NCBI RefSeq assembly: GCF_002855575.1 | Contig: NZ_PKRQ01000008.1 | Coordinates: forward strand, 83,317-147,316 | From: Tabrizicola sp. TH137 | Lineage (GTDB): Bacteria > Pseudomonadota > Alphaproteobacteria > Rhodobacterales > Rhodobacteraceae | Direction of reading: 5' to 3' | Length of the DNA: 64,000 bases | Shown: positions 52,496 to 60,826 of the stretch, one piece after another | How the letters are laid out: each line of letters starts with the position of its first letter | Position numbering within the stretch: the stretch's first letter is position 1 | Translations under genes and position numbers: made by a program | The notes under the pieces: generated by a model | Database searches by the model: none | The model's input: the letters and a program-made list of their open reading frames with translations, nothing else | What the model was told of the DNA's origin: nothing

Positions 52496-53751
52496 TGGCT
52501 CGCGGTGCCGCTCTGGGTGCTGAACCAGCGGGTTGCCGAACGGGGCAGGGTGACTGTCACCACATCGCCCGGGGCGAGTGGCGTTTCGAGGCCCGACAGG
52601 CGGACGGCGTTTTCGCCCTGGCCGCGCAGGATGGTCACGATCGGTTCGGGCATCGTGGTTTCGGCGTCGTCCGTGGCATCGCCCAGCACGAGGCCGGTTT
52701 CGACGCCCGCGATATTCTGCTGCGTGTCCAGCGTGGTCAGGACGCGCTTGAGCTCCTGTTCCACCTGCTGAAGTTCGCGCGTGTCTTCGATCAGTTCGCG
52801 GTCGCGCAGGGCGAGTTTTTCGGCCTCGGCCTGGGTGACGGCCTGGCGGGCGCGGAGCATGGCGGTGGAGACGTCCAGAAGCTGTGCCTCGGCGAGGGCG
52901 AGGGCCTGTTCGCTTTCGGTCACGCGCGCATCGACAGCAAGGCCGCGATCTGCGAGGGTCTGGGTGTTCTCCTTTTCGCGGCGCGAGCTTTCGACCAGCC
53001 GTTCGAGCGCCTGGGAGCGGCCGATCAGCGCCTCGATCTCGTTGCCGAGAAGGACGATCTGGTTGTCGAGCGCCGCGAGTTCGCGGCCGCGGCGTTCCTT
53101 GCGGAGGCGGAGCACTTCGTTTTCGCTCTGGATCAGGTCGGTGGGCCAGGCGGTGCCGTCCTGCCGTTCGGGAACAACGATTTCGTCCAGCCCTTCGATG
53201 GCCGCCTGAAGCATTGCGCGGCGGATGGCGAGGCGTTCCGCTTCGAGCCGGAGGACCTGCATGTCGCCTTCGCGTGTCAAGATGTCACGCGGGTCGATGA
53301 TGCCGCCCTGAAGCAGCGAGCCGCCGCCCGCCTGGGCGACAAGCTGCGCCGCGGTGGCGCCGGGGCGGAAGGGATATTCGCCGGGAGAGCGGACGGAGCC
53401 TGTGATGAAGATCGGCCGATAGGTCGCCACCTGCACCTGGGCATCGAGGGAGGAGGCGACCGCCAGCCGTTCCTTCAGCCCGTCGGAGATGACCGCCGAG
53501 AGATCGGCTGCGGAGAAGCCGTTGGCGGCGATCTGCCCGAGGAAGGGCACGCTGATCATGCCCTGCGCATCCACCAGCAGATCGGACCGCAGCGCCTCCC
53601 ACTCCACCGCGCCGTTTTCGATCGGGTCCCATTCGATGACGCGGAGGCTGAGCACGTCGCCAGGTGCGATACTGTAGTCTTCTGCCCAGAGGGTGCCGGG
53701 CAGAAGTCCCAGACCAAAGAATGCACCAACAATCCATTTGCGCAGCGGCAT
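52492..53751 (-). CDS. exoF: ExoF-like polysaccharide export protein
   Basis: A 419-aa periplasmic/outer-membrane export protein. A signal peptide (KWIVGAFFGLGLLPGTLWA) is followed by a polysaccharide export (Wza-like) domain, YSIAPGDVLSLRVIEW and SVPFLGQIAANGFSAADL, then an SLBB-type domain (IFITGSVRSPGEYPFRPGAT). The C-terminal 230 residues form a long coiled coil typical of the ExoF subgroup, and the end PLAPGDVVTVTLPR is a further SLBB-like strand. Works with ExoP and ExoQ in polymer export. Starts 43 bp after exoY. Confidence 0.88.
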   Translation of the reverse strand: MPLRKWIVGAFFGLGLLPGTLWAEDYSIAPGDVLSLRVIEWDPIENGAVEWEALRSDLLVDAQGMISVPFLGQIAANGFSAADLSAVISDGLKERLAVASSLDAQVQVATYRPIFITGSVRSPGEYPFRPGATAAQLVAQAGGGSLLQGGIIDPRDILTREGDMQVLRLEAERLAIRRAMLQAAIEGLDEIVVPERQDGTAWPTDLIQSENEVLRLRKERRGRELAALDNQIVLLGNEIEALIGRSQALERLVESSRREKENTQTLADRGLAVDARVTESEQALALAEAQLLDVSTAMLRARQAVTQAEAEKLALRDRELIEDTRELQQVEQELKRVLTTLDTQQNIAGVETGLVLGDATDDAETTMPEPIVTILRGQGENAVRLSGLETPLAPGDVVTVTLPRSATRWFSTQSGTASQ

Positions 53752-53794
53752 CCGCCCGGTTCCCTTGCTACAACTTCGTTAACGGCAATACGCG

Positions 53795-54493
53795 TTAATA
53801 GGAGCCCCGGCCGGAAATAGCAACTGGCACCGTCTTGAGGATGAGCACGAAATCGAGGATCAGGCTCCAATTCATCACGTAATAGCGATCGAAGGTAACG
53901 CGGCGATCAAATGACGCATCGCTGCGACCGCTGACTTGCCACAGGCCCGTCAAACCCGGACGGCAGCGGACGTAATGGGTGAACGAATTCCCATAAAGTC
54001 CGCATTCGGATTGATCCACGGGGCGCGGGCCAACAAAGCTCATATCGCCAAGAAGGATGTTAAAAAGCTGCGGCAATTCGTCCACGCTGTATTTGCGCAG
54101 AATACGGCCAAGCGGCGTGATGCGCGGATCGCATTTCAATTTGCGATACAGATTCCATTCCTGTTGCGCTTGCGGATTGCGTTCCAGATGGTCGCGCAGA
54201 CGTGCCTGGGCATCCGGCACCATGCTTCTGAATTTCCAGATACGGAAGGCACGGCCATGGGCCCCAATTCGGGTCTGGCCGAAGAATGCCGGGCCGCCAT
54301 CGGAGAGCTTCACCGCGAGGGCGACGCCGACCAGGAGCGGGGAGAGCAGCACGATGGCAATGAGGGCGAGAATTATGTCAAAAGTCCGCTTGATGACGCC
54401 GCCGCAGACGTCTTCCCGGTAGGCGATGGATTGTTGCGCAGTCGAGATCGTCATTTCGTTCTTCCGTACAGTTGGAGCATAATTGTGTTTCAT
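53795..54493 (-). CDS. exoY: ExoY-like initiating sugar phosphotransferase
   Basis: A 232-aa polyprenol-phosphate hexose-1-phosphate transferase. One membrane segment (TFDIILALIAIVLLSPLLVG) precedes the conserved catalytic part: KFRSMVPDAQ, KYSVDELPQLFNILLGDMSF-type SVDELPQLFNIL, VGPRPV and CRPGLTGLWQVSGRSD. It begins repeat-unit synthesis by moving galactose- or glucose-1-phosphate to undecaprenyl phosphate. First gene of the leftward exo operon, with two TTAAC-N4-GTTAA sites 131-180 bp upstream. An in-frame ATG 13 codons later (MTISTA) is an alternative start. Confidence 0.91.
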   Translation of the reverse strand: MKHNYAPTVRKNEMTISTAQQSIAYREDVCGGVIKRTFDIILALIAIVLLSPLLVGVALAVKLSDGGPAFFGQTRIGAHGRAFRIWKFRSMVPDAQARLRDHLERNPQAQQEWNLYRKLKCDPRITPLGRILRKYSVDELPQLFNILLGDMSFVGPRPVDQSECGLYGNSFTHYVRCRPGLTGLWQVSGRSDASFDRRVTFDRYYVMNWSLILDFVLILKTVPVAISGRGSY

Positions 54494-54623
54494 TTCAAGA
54501 CTTTCCGCCCCCTGGTACGCAAAAGGTTGGATGGGCTTCCGGGGTTCGGCGACGGGGAGGGGGCCGGCTCCGGGGCTGTGGCCGGATTATGGCTGAAATG
54601 TGTTCGGGTGCCAGCACATCTTG

Positions 54624-54637
54624 TTAACGAAGGTTAA
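54624..54637. promoter_or_regulatory. TTAAC-N4-GTTAA palindrome, exoY upstream site 1
   Basis: TTAACGAAGGTTAA, perfect arms with a 4-bp spacer, 131 bp upstream of the exoY start; one of four sites with identical geometry in the exo/secretion region. Confidence 0.5.
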
Positions 54638-54659
54638 AGTTTGACTCAAAAATACAACC

Positions 54660-54673
54660 TTAACGTGCGTTAA
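54660..54673. promoter_or_regulatory. TTAAC-N4-GTTAA palindrome, exoY upstream site 2
   Basis: TTAACGTGCGTTAA, perfect arms and 4-bp spacer, centred 36 bp from site 1, which would allow two dimers to bind nearly the same helix face. Confidence 0.5.
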
Positions 54674-55535
54674 TGGTTGTCGAGAGACCGCCAAGATTGT
54701 GGGCTGTTGATTAAGTGAAAGCCCTGCCAGTTTGGCGTCCCGATAAGCTGACTTTGGCGCTTACTGATTCGATCCGCGGCGCCTGTCGATTCCGGTTGCG
54801 ACTTGGCGCGAGGGAAAGAGGGTTCCTCGAGGAGATGGAGCATGGATGCGTGCGATAATCCAGTGGATTGTTTCCGATAGGGCAAAAATAACGCCCGGAA
54901 TCATCCTGGAATTTGACCGATGCATGGCTTGTATCGCGGCTTTGGTCTGGGACTACAGCCGAAAGGCGGGGTTGATTGAAACCATCTGCCTGTGCTGATG
55001 CCGCGCTATTGAAAGACGCGGAGTTGATCCTGGCATTTATATGGCAAAGGCGTGACTGAAGGCCGGACGATATCGGAACTGGCCGCGACGGCATGGCCTT
55101 TTGTCTGATGCGGAAGTCTCTGCGGAAATGGATTGGTATCCGGGCCTTCGAGCGGGGCTGGTATTCTGTGGATCGTGGGCTGACGGGTTATTTGGTTCAG
55201 GACAGGCATCACGGCGTCATGATGTTTGTCGCTGAGGTGGGGCGTCCTCGGGTGCGCGCTGGCCGGCGGGAATTGCTGCATCGCGGCAAGAGAGGTGATT
55301 TCAGCGAGGGGCGACTTTTGAGAAATGCGAATGAGTTGCAGTATCGTTTGGGCCGTCTGGCGAAACTCCGCCATCAAGGACAGGGGGCGTCGGCGGAATC
55401 GCGCCACTGGCCAAATTGGCAATAGGCTTACCCAGCGGCAATTCATTCCGGCGCGGCGAAACCCGAATCGGGAATGAACCGGGGGATTCATTCGGCTTGA
55501 ATTGCCGGGAAAGGCCACAGGCCTGCGGAACGCGT

Positions 55536-56222
55536 TCAGTTATCCAGCAACGTCAACCGCGCATCGCCAGCGGGAATTACCGAAAAGCTGTGCCTTTCGA
55601 ATAAACCAAAGGCATATTGGCTGCGTTCGTTGAAGATGTAGATGTCGAATCCGGCGCGTTTGCAGCCCTTCAGCGAGGGCATGTTGTCACCCGCGACGAA
55701 GGTCAGGGCATAGTTCGCGTTGAGGTCCCTGGCGCGTTCTGAGACCATGTACATCGCTTCGGACATGATGCGCTGGCCGCGATAGGCGGGCGGGATATAG
55801 GCGTTCTCGAGCAGCGCCACGTCCTTGTCGAGCCGGGGAAAGCCCCAGAGATGGGCCTGGATCTTGTCGTTCTGTTCGGACCCCATCAGCCACTGAAGAT
55901 AGCAGGGGGTTCCTGTCGTCTCGTCGATCGCGACATAGGGGGTGGGGATGTTGGCCCGGAGGTGCTGGAGCCTGTAGTGGATTTCGAGCGCATCGGCGGG
56001 ATCGGCCACGGGGTCGCGATGACCGAAGAGGGCCTGTTCGTCGCCGGGCTGGAAGGGGCGGATGGACAGGGGGATCTTGGCGCGGGGCGGATCGACCGGC
56101 ACGGAGAGGGTGCGGCGGAGACCGAAGCGCGAGGAGTAGCTGTAGGGGCCCCTCTTGAGACGTCGGACGATCTTGGCGGGGATCGACAGACGCTCTGGCG
56201 CGTCAGATGCGGAACCGAGCAT
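55536..56222 (-). CDS. GNAT family N-acetyltransferase
   Basis: A 228-aa GNAT protein. The acetyl-CoA-binding core is in LLENAYIPPAYRGQRIMSEA (motif A, with RGQRI in place of the usual RGxGxG) and the following NANYALTFVAGDNMPSLKGC, GFDIYIFNE. The N-terminal 55 residues are basic. It may acetylate a sugar nucleotide or the polysaccharide precursor; a similar gene near exo clusters is common but its job is not proven. A TTAAC-N4-GTTAC site lies 16 bp before the start. Confidence 0.75.
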   Translation of the reverse strand: MLGSASDAPERLSIPAKIVRRLKRGPYSYSSRFGLRRTLSVPVDPPRAKIPLSIRPFQPGDEQALFGHRDPVADPADALEIHYRLQHLRANIPTPYVAIDETTGTPCYLQWLMGSEQNDKIQAHLWGFPRLDKDVALLENAYIPPAYRGQRIMSEAMYMVSERARDLNANYALTFVAGDNMPSLKGCKRAGFDIYIFNERSQYAFGLFERHSFSVIPAGDARLTLLDN

Positions 56223-56237
56223 GGGTTCTCTCTTGTG

Positions 56238-56251
56238 TTAACTTTCGTTAC
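56238..56251. promoter_or_regulatory. TTAAC-N4-GTTAC palindrome upstream of the GNAT gene
   Basis: TTAACTTTCGTTAC has the same 4-bp spacing as the exoY sites with one mismatch at the last base. It lies 16 bp from the leftward GNAT start and about 300 bp before the rightward acyltransferase gene. Confidence 0.45.
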
Positions 56252-56342
56252 TATTGTGGAGCGTAGTGCGTCAGGCGACCGTCCGTGTCAACTGATCAGG
56301 CCGTCAGATGGTGCTGGCGGGGGCCATGTCCGGAGGCCATAA

Positions 56343-56555
56343 ATGCCTTGCCTAGGTGAAACCCGCCGGGATAAAGCTGCGCCGACAAACAGGTGCAAGC
56401 CACTGAGTATTCTGGCAATCCATTTCAAAAAATCATCCGGAGACGGCAGAGGGCGGCAAGGGCCTGCCAGGCAGGCTGCGCGCTGTGACCGCAGGGCGGA
56501 CCGGTCCGCAGGGAGGCGCGTTCCGACGGGCCGAATGGTAGAGAGCAAGCGATGA
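56343..56555 (+). CDS. Possible 70-aa leader ORF coupled to the CelD-like gene
   Basis: An ATG at 56343 has GGAGG six bases upstream, a strong ribosome binding site, and the ORF ends with a 4-bp ATGA overlap with the next gene. The product is Arg/Lys-rich without a known motif. It fills most of the 329-bp gap between the divergent GNAT and CelD-like genes. It may act only as a translational leader. Confidence 0.35.
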   Translation: MPCLGETRRDKAAPTNRCKPLSILAIHFKKSSGDGRGRQGPARQAARCDRRADRSAGRRVPTGRMVESKR

Positions 56556-57694
56556 AAGATCTGCGCGAAGAAGGCGGTCCGGGGATCAAGACCCTGAGGG
56601 CGGCGTCGAGGACGGTGACGCTGCACCGCGACTGGAGGCCGCTGGAGCCGGTGTGGCGCAGGCTGGAGGAGACGGGCTGCTGCACTGTCTTCCAGTCCTA
56701 TGACTGGGTGTCGGCCTGGTATGAGAACACGACGAAGCACGGCCTGGCGCGGCCCCTTGTGGTGACCGTCGCCGATGAGGGTGGCATCGTCTGGATCCTG
56801 CCGCTGTGCGAGTATCGCAGGATGAAGCTGCGCTTCATTTCGCTGGCCGATCTGGGGGTGAGTGATTACGCCGGTCCGATCATGGCGGGCGAGGATCGCA
56901 TCCCGACGGAGGCGCAGGCCGAGGTGATGCGGGCGATCCTGCGGGTTCTGCCGCGCTGCGACATGCTGCATTTCCAGAAGATGCATGGGGAGATCGAGGG
57001 GAAGGCCAACCCGCTTTTGCAGGTCGGGCATGTGGTGGCGATGAAGGAACGCTGCTATGGCGTGACGGTGGATCGGCCCTGGGCCGACTTGTCCAAGGAC
57101 ATCATGCAGTCGCGGCTGCGGTCCACCATCCGGCAGCAGAAGAAGAAGGCACAGGCGATCGGGCCGCTGAGCCTTGCGCATTACAGCGACCCGCTGACGA
57201 TGCGGCCGATCATGGACATCCTTTGGGAAATGCGGCGCGGCCGGTTCCAGCGTATCAACCGGGCCGACACGCCCGAGGTCTGGCGCAGCTTCTACTATGA
57301 TGTGGCCTGCGATCCGAAGCGGCAGCTTGACATCACCATCTCGATCCTTCGGGTGGGCGATACGCCGGTGGCCTGTTCCTATGGGCTGACGCGGGGAAAG
57401 GCCTATCACAGCGTCATGCCGAGCTTTGCCGTTGGGGAATGGGAAAGCTACCGTCCCGGGATGCTGATGTTCGATGCGATGCTGGAGGAGTTCGGGCCGA
57501 AGACCGGTTTCGCGGGCTTTTTCGACTTCACCATCGGTGATGAGCCTTACAAGCAGCGCTTCGGGGCGCAGGGGCGGCCGCTTATGGAGTGCATGTCGCC
57601 GCGCAGCGTGATTGGGGCGATGGCTTATGTCTATTGGCGCTACAAGGCGGCGCGGCGCCACAAGGCGAAGCCGGAAGCCGAAAGCACGGAGTGA
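56552..57694 (+). CDS. CelD/FemAB-like GNAT acyltransferase (BioF2-like domain)
   Basis: A 380-aa protein of the CelD/BcsL group with tandem GNAT-like folds. Typical segments are TVFQSYDWVSAWYENT, VVTVADEGGIVWILPL, RSTIRQQKKKAQAIG and a C-terminal FFDFTIGDEPYKQRFGA, a hallmark of this family. Such proteins occur in cellulose and exopolysaccharide loci and are thought to acylate the polymer or its precursor. Opposite orientation to the exo operon, 36 bp from the kinase gene with which it converges. Confidence 0.82.
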   Translation: MKDLREEGGPGIKTLRAASRTVTLHRDWRPLEPVWRRLEETGCCTVFQSYDWVSAWYENTTKHGLARPLVVTVADEGGIVWILPLCEYRRMKLRFISLADLGVSDYAGPIMAGEDRIPTEAQAEVMRAILRVLPRCDMLHFQKMHGEIEGKANPLLQVGHVVAMKERCYGVTVDRPWADLSKDIMQSRLRSTIRQQKKKAQAIGPLSLAHYSDPLTMRPIMDILWEMRRGRFQRINRADTPEVWRSFYYDVACDPKRQLDITISILRVGDTPVACSYGLTRGKAYHSVMPSFAVGEWESYRPGMLMFDAMLEEFGPKTGFAGFFDFTIGDEPYKQRFGAQGRPLMECMSPRSVIGAMAYVYWRYKAARRHKAKPEAESTE

Positions 57695-57729
57695 GGATCG
57701 TCCAGAGGCGTAGGGGCAGCGGGGAGGCG

Positions 57730-59205
57730 TCAGCCTTCCTTGCTGAGGGCGTAGGCGCCGGCTTCGTCCATCCCGGAGGCTGACGTGCGGTCTGTCGTGG
57801 GGATGGCGGCGGCGTGCCAGCAATCCGCTCCGGTTTCCAGATCCATGGAGAGGCGGACCTGCGTGCCGCGCCCCGGCCGGCTGATGACGTCGAACCTTGC
57901 CCCGATGCTCTTGGCGCGGTTGCGCATCCCGGCGAGGCCGAGCGAGACATGCCCCGAGGGCCGCAATTCGTTCGTGACCGGACGGATGCCCGGCCCCTTG
58001 TCGGAGACGCTGATATCAAGCACGCCATCCGATACCTCGGCCCGGACGGAGACACCGCGCCCTTCGGCATGTTTTCGGGCGTTGTGCAGCGCTTCGGAGA
58101 CGATGCGGTAGATCGCGGTCCGCGTGTCCGGGTCCAGCGTGACTTCCGCCTCATCCAGTTCCAGCGCCACTTCGGTTCCGCATTCGGTGCGGAAGTTCAG
58201 CACGGCCAGACGCAGCGTTTCGGCCAGATCGAGCCCGTCGAGCGTGGGCAGGACCAGACCGGTGGAGATGGAGCGCAGGTCCGTCAGCGCCGAGTCCAGC
58301 AATTCGCTGGCCTTGCGGGCGAGCGGAAGATCCGCTTCGGCATGGACGAGCTGGCTGCGATAGAGGGCGGCGATGCTGAGAAGCTGGATCGGCCCGTCAT
58401 GCAGTTCCGATCCGATCCGGTTCAGCACCGCTTCGCTGATCTGGGCGGCCTGGGTGCGGAGCCGTTCGGATTCGTTGAAAAGCTGGCGGTTGCGTTCGGC
58501 CAGTTCGTCGGACCTGCGCAGGCTGTCGGCGATGGAGCGTTCCTGCGCATTGATCCGGCGTTGGGCGAAGGCGACAAGGACGGCGAGACCGGCGATCCCG
58601 ATCAGGAGCGAGGCGAGGCGGATGTAATCCGTATCGGCCAGCATCCGGGAAATGCGGGTGAGCAGCAGTTCGACGCTACAGTAGATTTCACCGACGGCGA
58701 TCACCTGGCCGTGCCGGTTCACCAGCGGCATGTACACTTCATAGACCACGGAGCCGAGGGTAACATCCTCGACATTCTCGGGAGAGAAGCCGTCGGCGCG
58801 GGAGATGATGGTTTCGCCGTTCACGGCGCGCATGACGGAGGGTTCGAGCTTGCCAAGAGACTCCACCGGGCCGGAGGAGGAATAGACCAGCGTGCCGTCA
58901 ACACCCCAGATCTTGACCCGATTGATATAGGCCGGGTCGATCTGGTTCATCACCGCATCATGGATTTCCGCCTCGAGCGCAGGCGGCAGGTACTCGCGGA
59001 CCGGTTCGTCGCCGAGCACCGAGAGAAGGACCCCGCGCGCCAGCGCCTGTTCGATTTCCAGCGAACCTTCGATCATGCGTTCGGAGATGATGCGGTTCTG
59101 GAGTGTGCCGGTTCCGATGGCCAGAACCGTATAGAGGACCGTGGCGAGCAGCAGGAACTGCGCCGTCAGGCCAAGCGAGCGCAGGAAGCTCAGGACCTGA
59201 CGCAT
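57730..59205 (-). CDS. Orphan NarL-type sensor histidine kinase
   Basis: A 491-aa membrane kinase. TM1 at about 11-32, a periplasmic sensor of about 160 residues with a Cache/PAS-like pattern (VKIWGVDGTLVYSSS, VYEVYMPLVNRHGQVIAVGE), TM2 at about 196-214, a coiled linker, then a HisKA_3 dimerisation domain with ELHDGPIQ (His269) and an ATPase domain (N-box with Asn375 in LHNARKHA, SDKGPGI, GLAGMRNR). A 34-residue tail follows the ATPase domain. No response regulator gene is in the window. The ATG at 59205 has GAGG upstream. A TTAAC-N4-GTTAC site is 126 bp upstream. Likely controls exopolysaccharide or secretion genes (inference). Confidence 0.88.
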   Translation of the reverse strand: MRQVLSFLRSLGLTAQFLLLATVLYTVLAIGTGTLQNRIISERMIEGSLEIEQALARGVLLSVLGDEPVREYLPPALEAEIHDAVMNQIDPAYINRVKIWGVDGTLVYSSSGPVESLGKLEPSVMRAVNGETIISRADGFSPENVEDVTLGSVVYEVYMPLVNRHGQVIAVGEIYCSVELLLTRISRMLADTDYIRLASLLIGIAGLAVLVAFAQRRINAQERSIADSLRRSDELAERNRQLFNESERLRTQAAQISEAVLNRIGSELHDGPIQLLSIAALYRSQLVHAEADLPLARKASELLDSALTDLRSISTGLVLPTLDGLDLAETLRLAVLNFRTECGTEVALELDEAEVTLDPDTRTAIYRIVSEALHNARKHAEGRGVSVRAEVSDGVLDISVSDKGPGIRPVTNELRPSGHVSLGLAGMRNRAKSIGARFDVISRPGRGTQVRLSMDLETGADCWHAAAIPTTDRTSASGMDEAGAYALSKEG

Positions 59206-59330
59206 GCCATCCTCGCCGGTGGCCAGAGGCTGGCCGAGACTGCCCGTTCTGTTCCACGGATCGTGTCGGGATCCATGCCGTCTCTCCGTATCCGGTTTTC
59301 CGGCCGTTTGGCCTTTGCCCTGTCTCAAGG

Positions 59331-59344
59331 TTAACCCCTGTTAC
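59331..59344. promoter_or_regulatory. TTAAC-N4-GTTAC palindrome upstream of the kinase gene
   Basis: TTAACCCCTGTTAC, same geometry as the sites at 54624, 54660 and 56238, within the 199-bp gap between the kinase gene and the secretion adaptor gene. Confidence 0.45.
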
Positions 59345-59404
59345 TATGGATCATATTCGTGGGACGACGGCAAAGGCTTTAGCTACCGGACAGAGAGACC
59401 TTGG

Positions 59405-60733
59405 CTATTCCTCGCGCATGGCGCGGTTCATCTGATCGACGACGGGTTGGACGAGGTAGGAGATGACGACCCGTTCCTGGGTGGGGATATAGACTTCGAC
59501 GGGCATTCCGGGGACGAGGCCGCGGGTGCCGAGATCGTCGAGGTTGCCGGTCGCCTTGGCGCGGGCGGTGTAATAGGTCATGCCCGTGTTGGGGTCCATG
59601 ACGGCGGCGGCGGCGATGGTGTCCACGACGCCGTCGATTTCGGGCGTGAGGCGCTGGTTGAAGGCCGGGAAGCGGAGGCGGGCCTTCTGGCCGGGCTGGA
59701 TGGCGTCGATGTCGGTGGTGGAGATGCGGAACTCGATCACGAGGTCGGTTTCGCTGGGGACGATGGTGACGAGGGTCTTTCCCGGGGGGACGACTTCACC
59801 GAGGGTGGAGACGTTGAGTTCGTTCACGACACCGGCGACGGGGGCGCGCAGGACGGCGCGTTCCTTCTTTTCCACGGCGGCGGCCAGTTGCTGGCGCAGG
59901 TCGGTGATCTGGGGTTCGAGCGCGCGCAGTTCGCGATGGGCATCCGCCTTTGCCGTGGCCATGAGGCGGTCACGTTCCAGGGTGATCTCGGTCTGGCGGG
60001 TCTGGTTGCGGGCGAGGTTGGCGTCGATTTCGCCCATTTCGCCACGCATCCGGGTGAGGTCGCGCAGGATTTCGTCAAGGCGGCTTTTCTCGACGGAGCC
60101 GGCCTTCTGCAGCTTGTCGAAGCGGGCGAAGGAGTCCTCGACGAGGGCGAGTTCCTCGAGCAGCGACTGGCGGCGGGCGGTCTGGCCTTCCGTATCGAAG
60201 CGGAGCTGGTCGGCCTGAAGGTCGAGCGAGGCCAGTTCGCCCTCGCGGTTGAGGCGGTTCTCCTCCATCAGGCGGCGTTCGCCGTCGAGGATGCGGAGGG
60301 CGTCTGGATCGGCGGCGTCGAAGCTGGCAGGGGTGACCATGTCCACCCCGTCGCGTTCCGCGGCGAGGCGGGCGGCGCGGGCCTCGGCCTCCAGAAGCTG
60401 GGCCTCGAGCATGCCGATGCGGGTCTGAAGATCGAAGGTATCGAGGATGAGGACGGGCTGGCCGGCCTCGACCTGCTGGCCCGTCGAGACGAGGATCTGG
60501 TTCAGGGTGCCGCCATCGACATGCTGCACGTTCTGGACGTCGTTCTTCACCAGCACGGAGCCCGAGCCGATCACGGCGGCATCGAGACGGGCGGTGGCGG
60601 CCCAGAAGCCGATCCCGCCGACAAGGAAGACGGTCAGGGCGGCGGCGGCGATCAGGCGCCCGCGCAGCGAGAAGGCGGCGGCCGGATCGGGCGGATAGGG
60701 CAGGTTGGAGGCCATCGACATCATCTTCGTCAC
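59405..60733 (-). CDS. prsE: Type I secretion membrane-fusion protein, PrsE/HlyD-like
   Basis: A 442-aa HlyD-family adaptor. One N-terminal membrane helix (RLIAAAALTVFLVGGIGFWA, about 26-46), a split lipoyl domain (VQHVDGGTLNQILVSTGQQV and VLRAPVAGVVNELNVSTLGE), a long periplasmic coiled coil (about 105-290) and a beta-barrel C-terminal half with the family motif GLVPGMPVEVYI. It links the inner-membrane ABC exporter to an outer-membrane TolC-like channel that is not encoded here. Alternative in-frame ATGs occur within the first seven codons. Confidence 0.9.
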   Translation of the reverse strand: MTKMMSMASNLPYPPDPAAAFSLRGRLIAAAALTVFLVGGIGFWAATARLDAAVIGSGSVLVKNDVQNVQHVDGGTLNQILVSTGQQVEAGQPVLILDTFDLQTRIGMLEAQLLEAEARAARLAAERDGVDMVTPASFDAADPDALRILDGERRLMEENRLNREGELASLDLQADQLRFDTEGQTARRQSLLEELALVEDSFARFDKLQKAGSVEKSRLDEILRDLTRMRGEMGEIDANLARNQTRQTEITLERDRLMATAKADAHRELRALEPQITDLRQQLAAAVEKKERAVLRAPVAGVVNELNVSTLGEVVPPGKTLVTIVPSETDLVIEFRISTTDIDAIQPGQKARLRFPAFNQRLTPEIDGVVDTIAAAAVMDPNTGMTYYTARAKATGNLDDLGTRGLVPGMPVEVYIPTQERVVISYLVQPVVDQMNRAMREE

Positions 60734-60826
60734 TCGGTTCTTGCCGGGGGCCTGCGGACAGGTCCCCGAGGGAGGGGGGGGGAGGGTGTCCGGCAGGCCC
60801 GCGCGGGGTCTGCCGGGGGGGCAGTG

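Larger units (their letters stand above)
54494..55535. other. About 1-kb intergenic region upstream of exoY
   Basis: No convincing gene. The first 180 bp upstream of exoY hold two TTAAC-N4-GTTAA palindromes and AT-rich stretches suitable for a promoter. The remaining 850 bp are less GC-rich than the coding DNA. They contain opposed ORFs of 110 aa (+, 55093) and 170 aa (-, 55518) with no family resemblance and poor codon character. The stretch could be a decayed gene or host a regulatory RNA; neither can be shown here. Confidence 0.4.

Noticed and set aside
54624..54673. CtrA binding sites (TTAA-N7-TTAA)
   Set aside because: The TTAA words are separated by six bases, not seven, and the arms are better described as the palindrome TTAAC-N4-GTTAA.
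55006..55518. 170-aa minus-strand ORF and overlapping 110-aa plus-strand ORF
   Set aside because: Neither has a recognisable domain, credible codon use or a strong ribosome site; they overlap each other.
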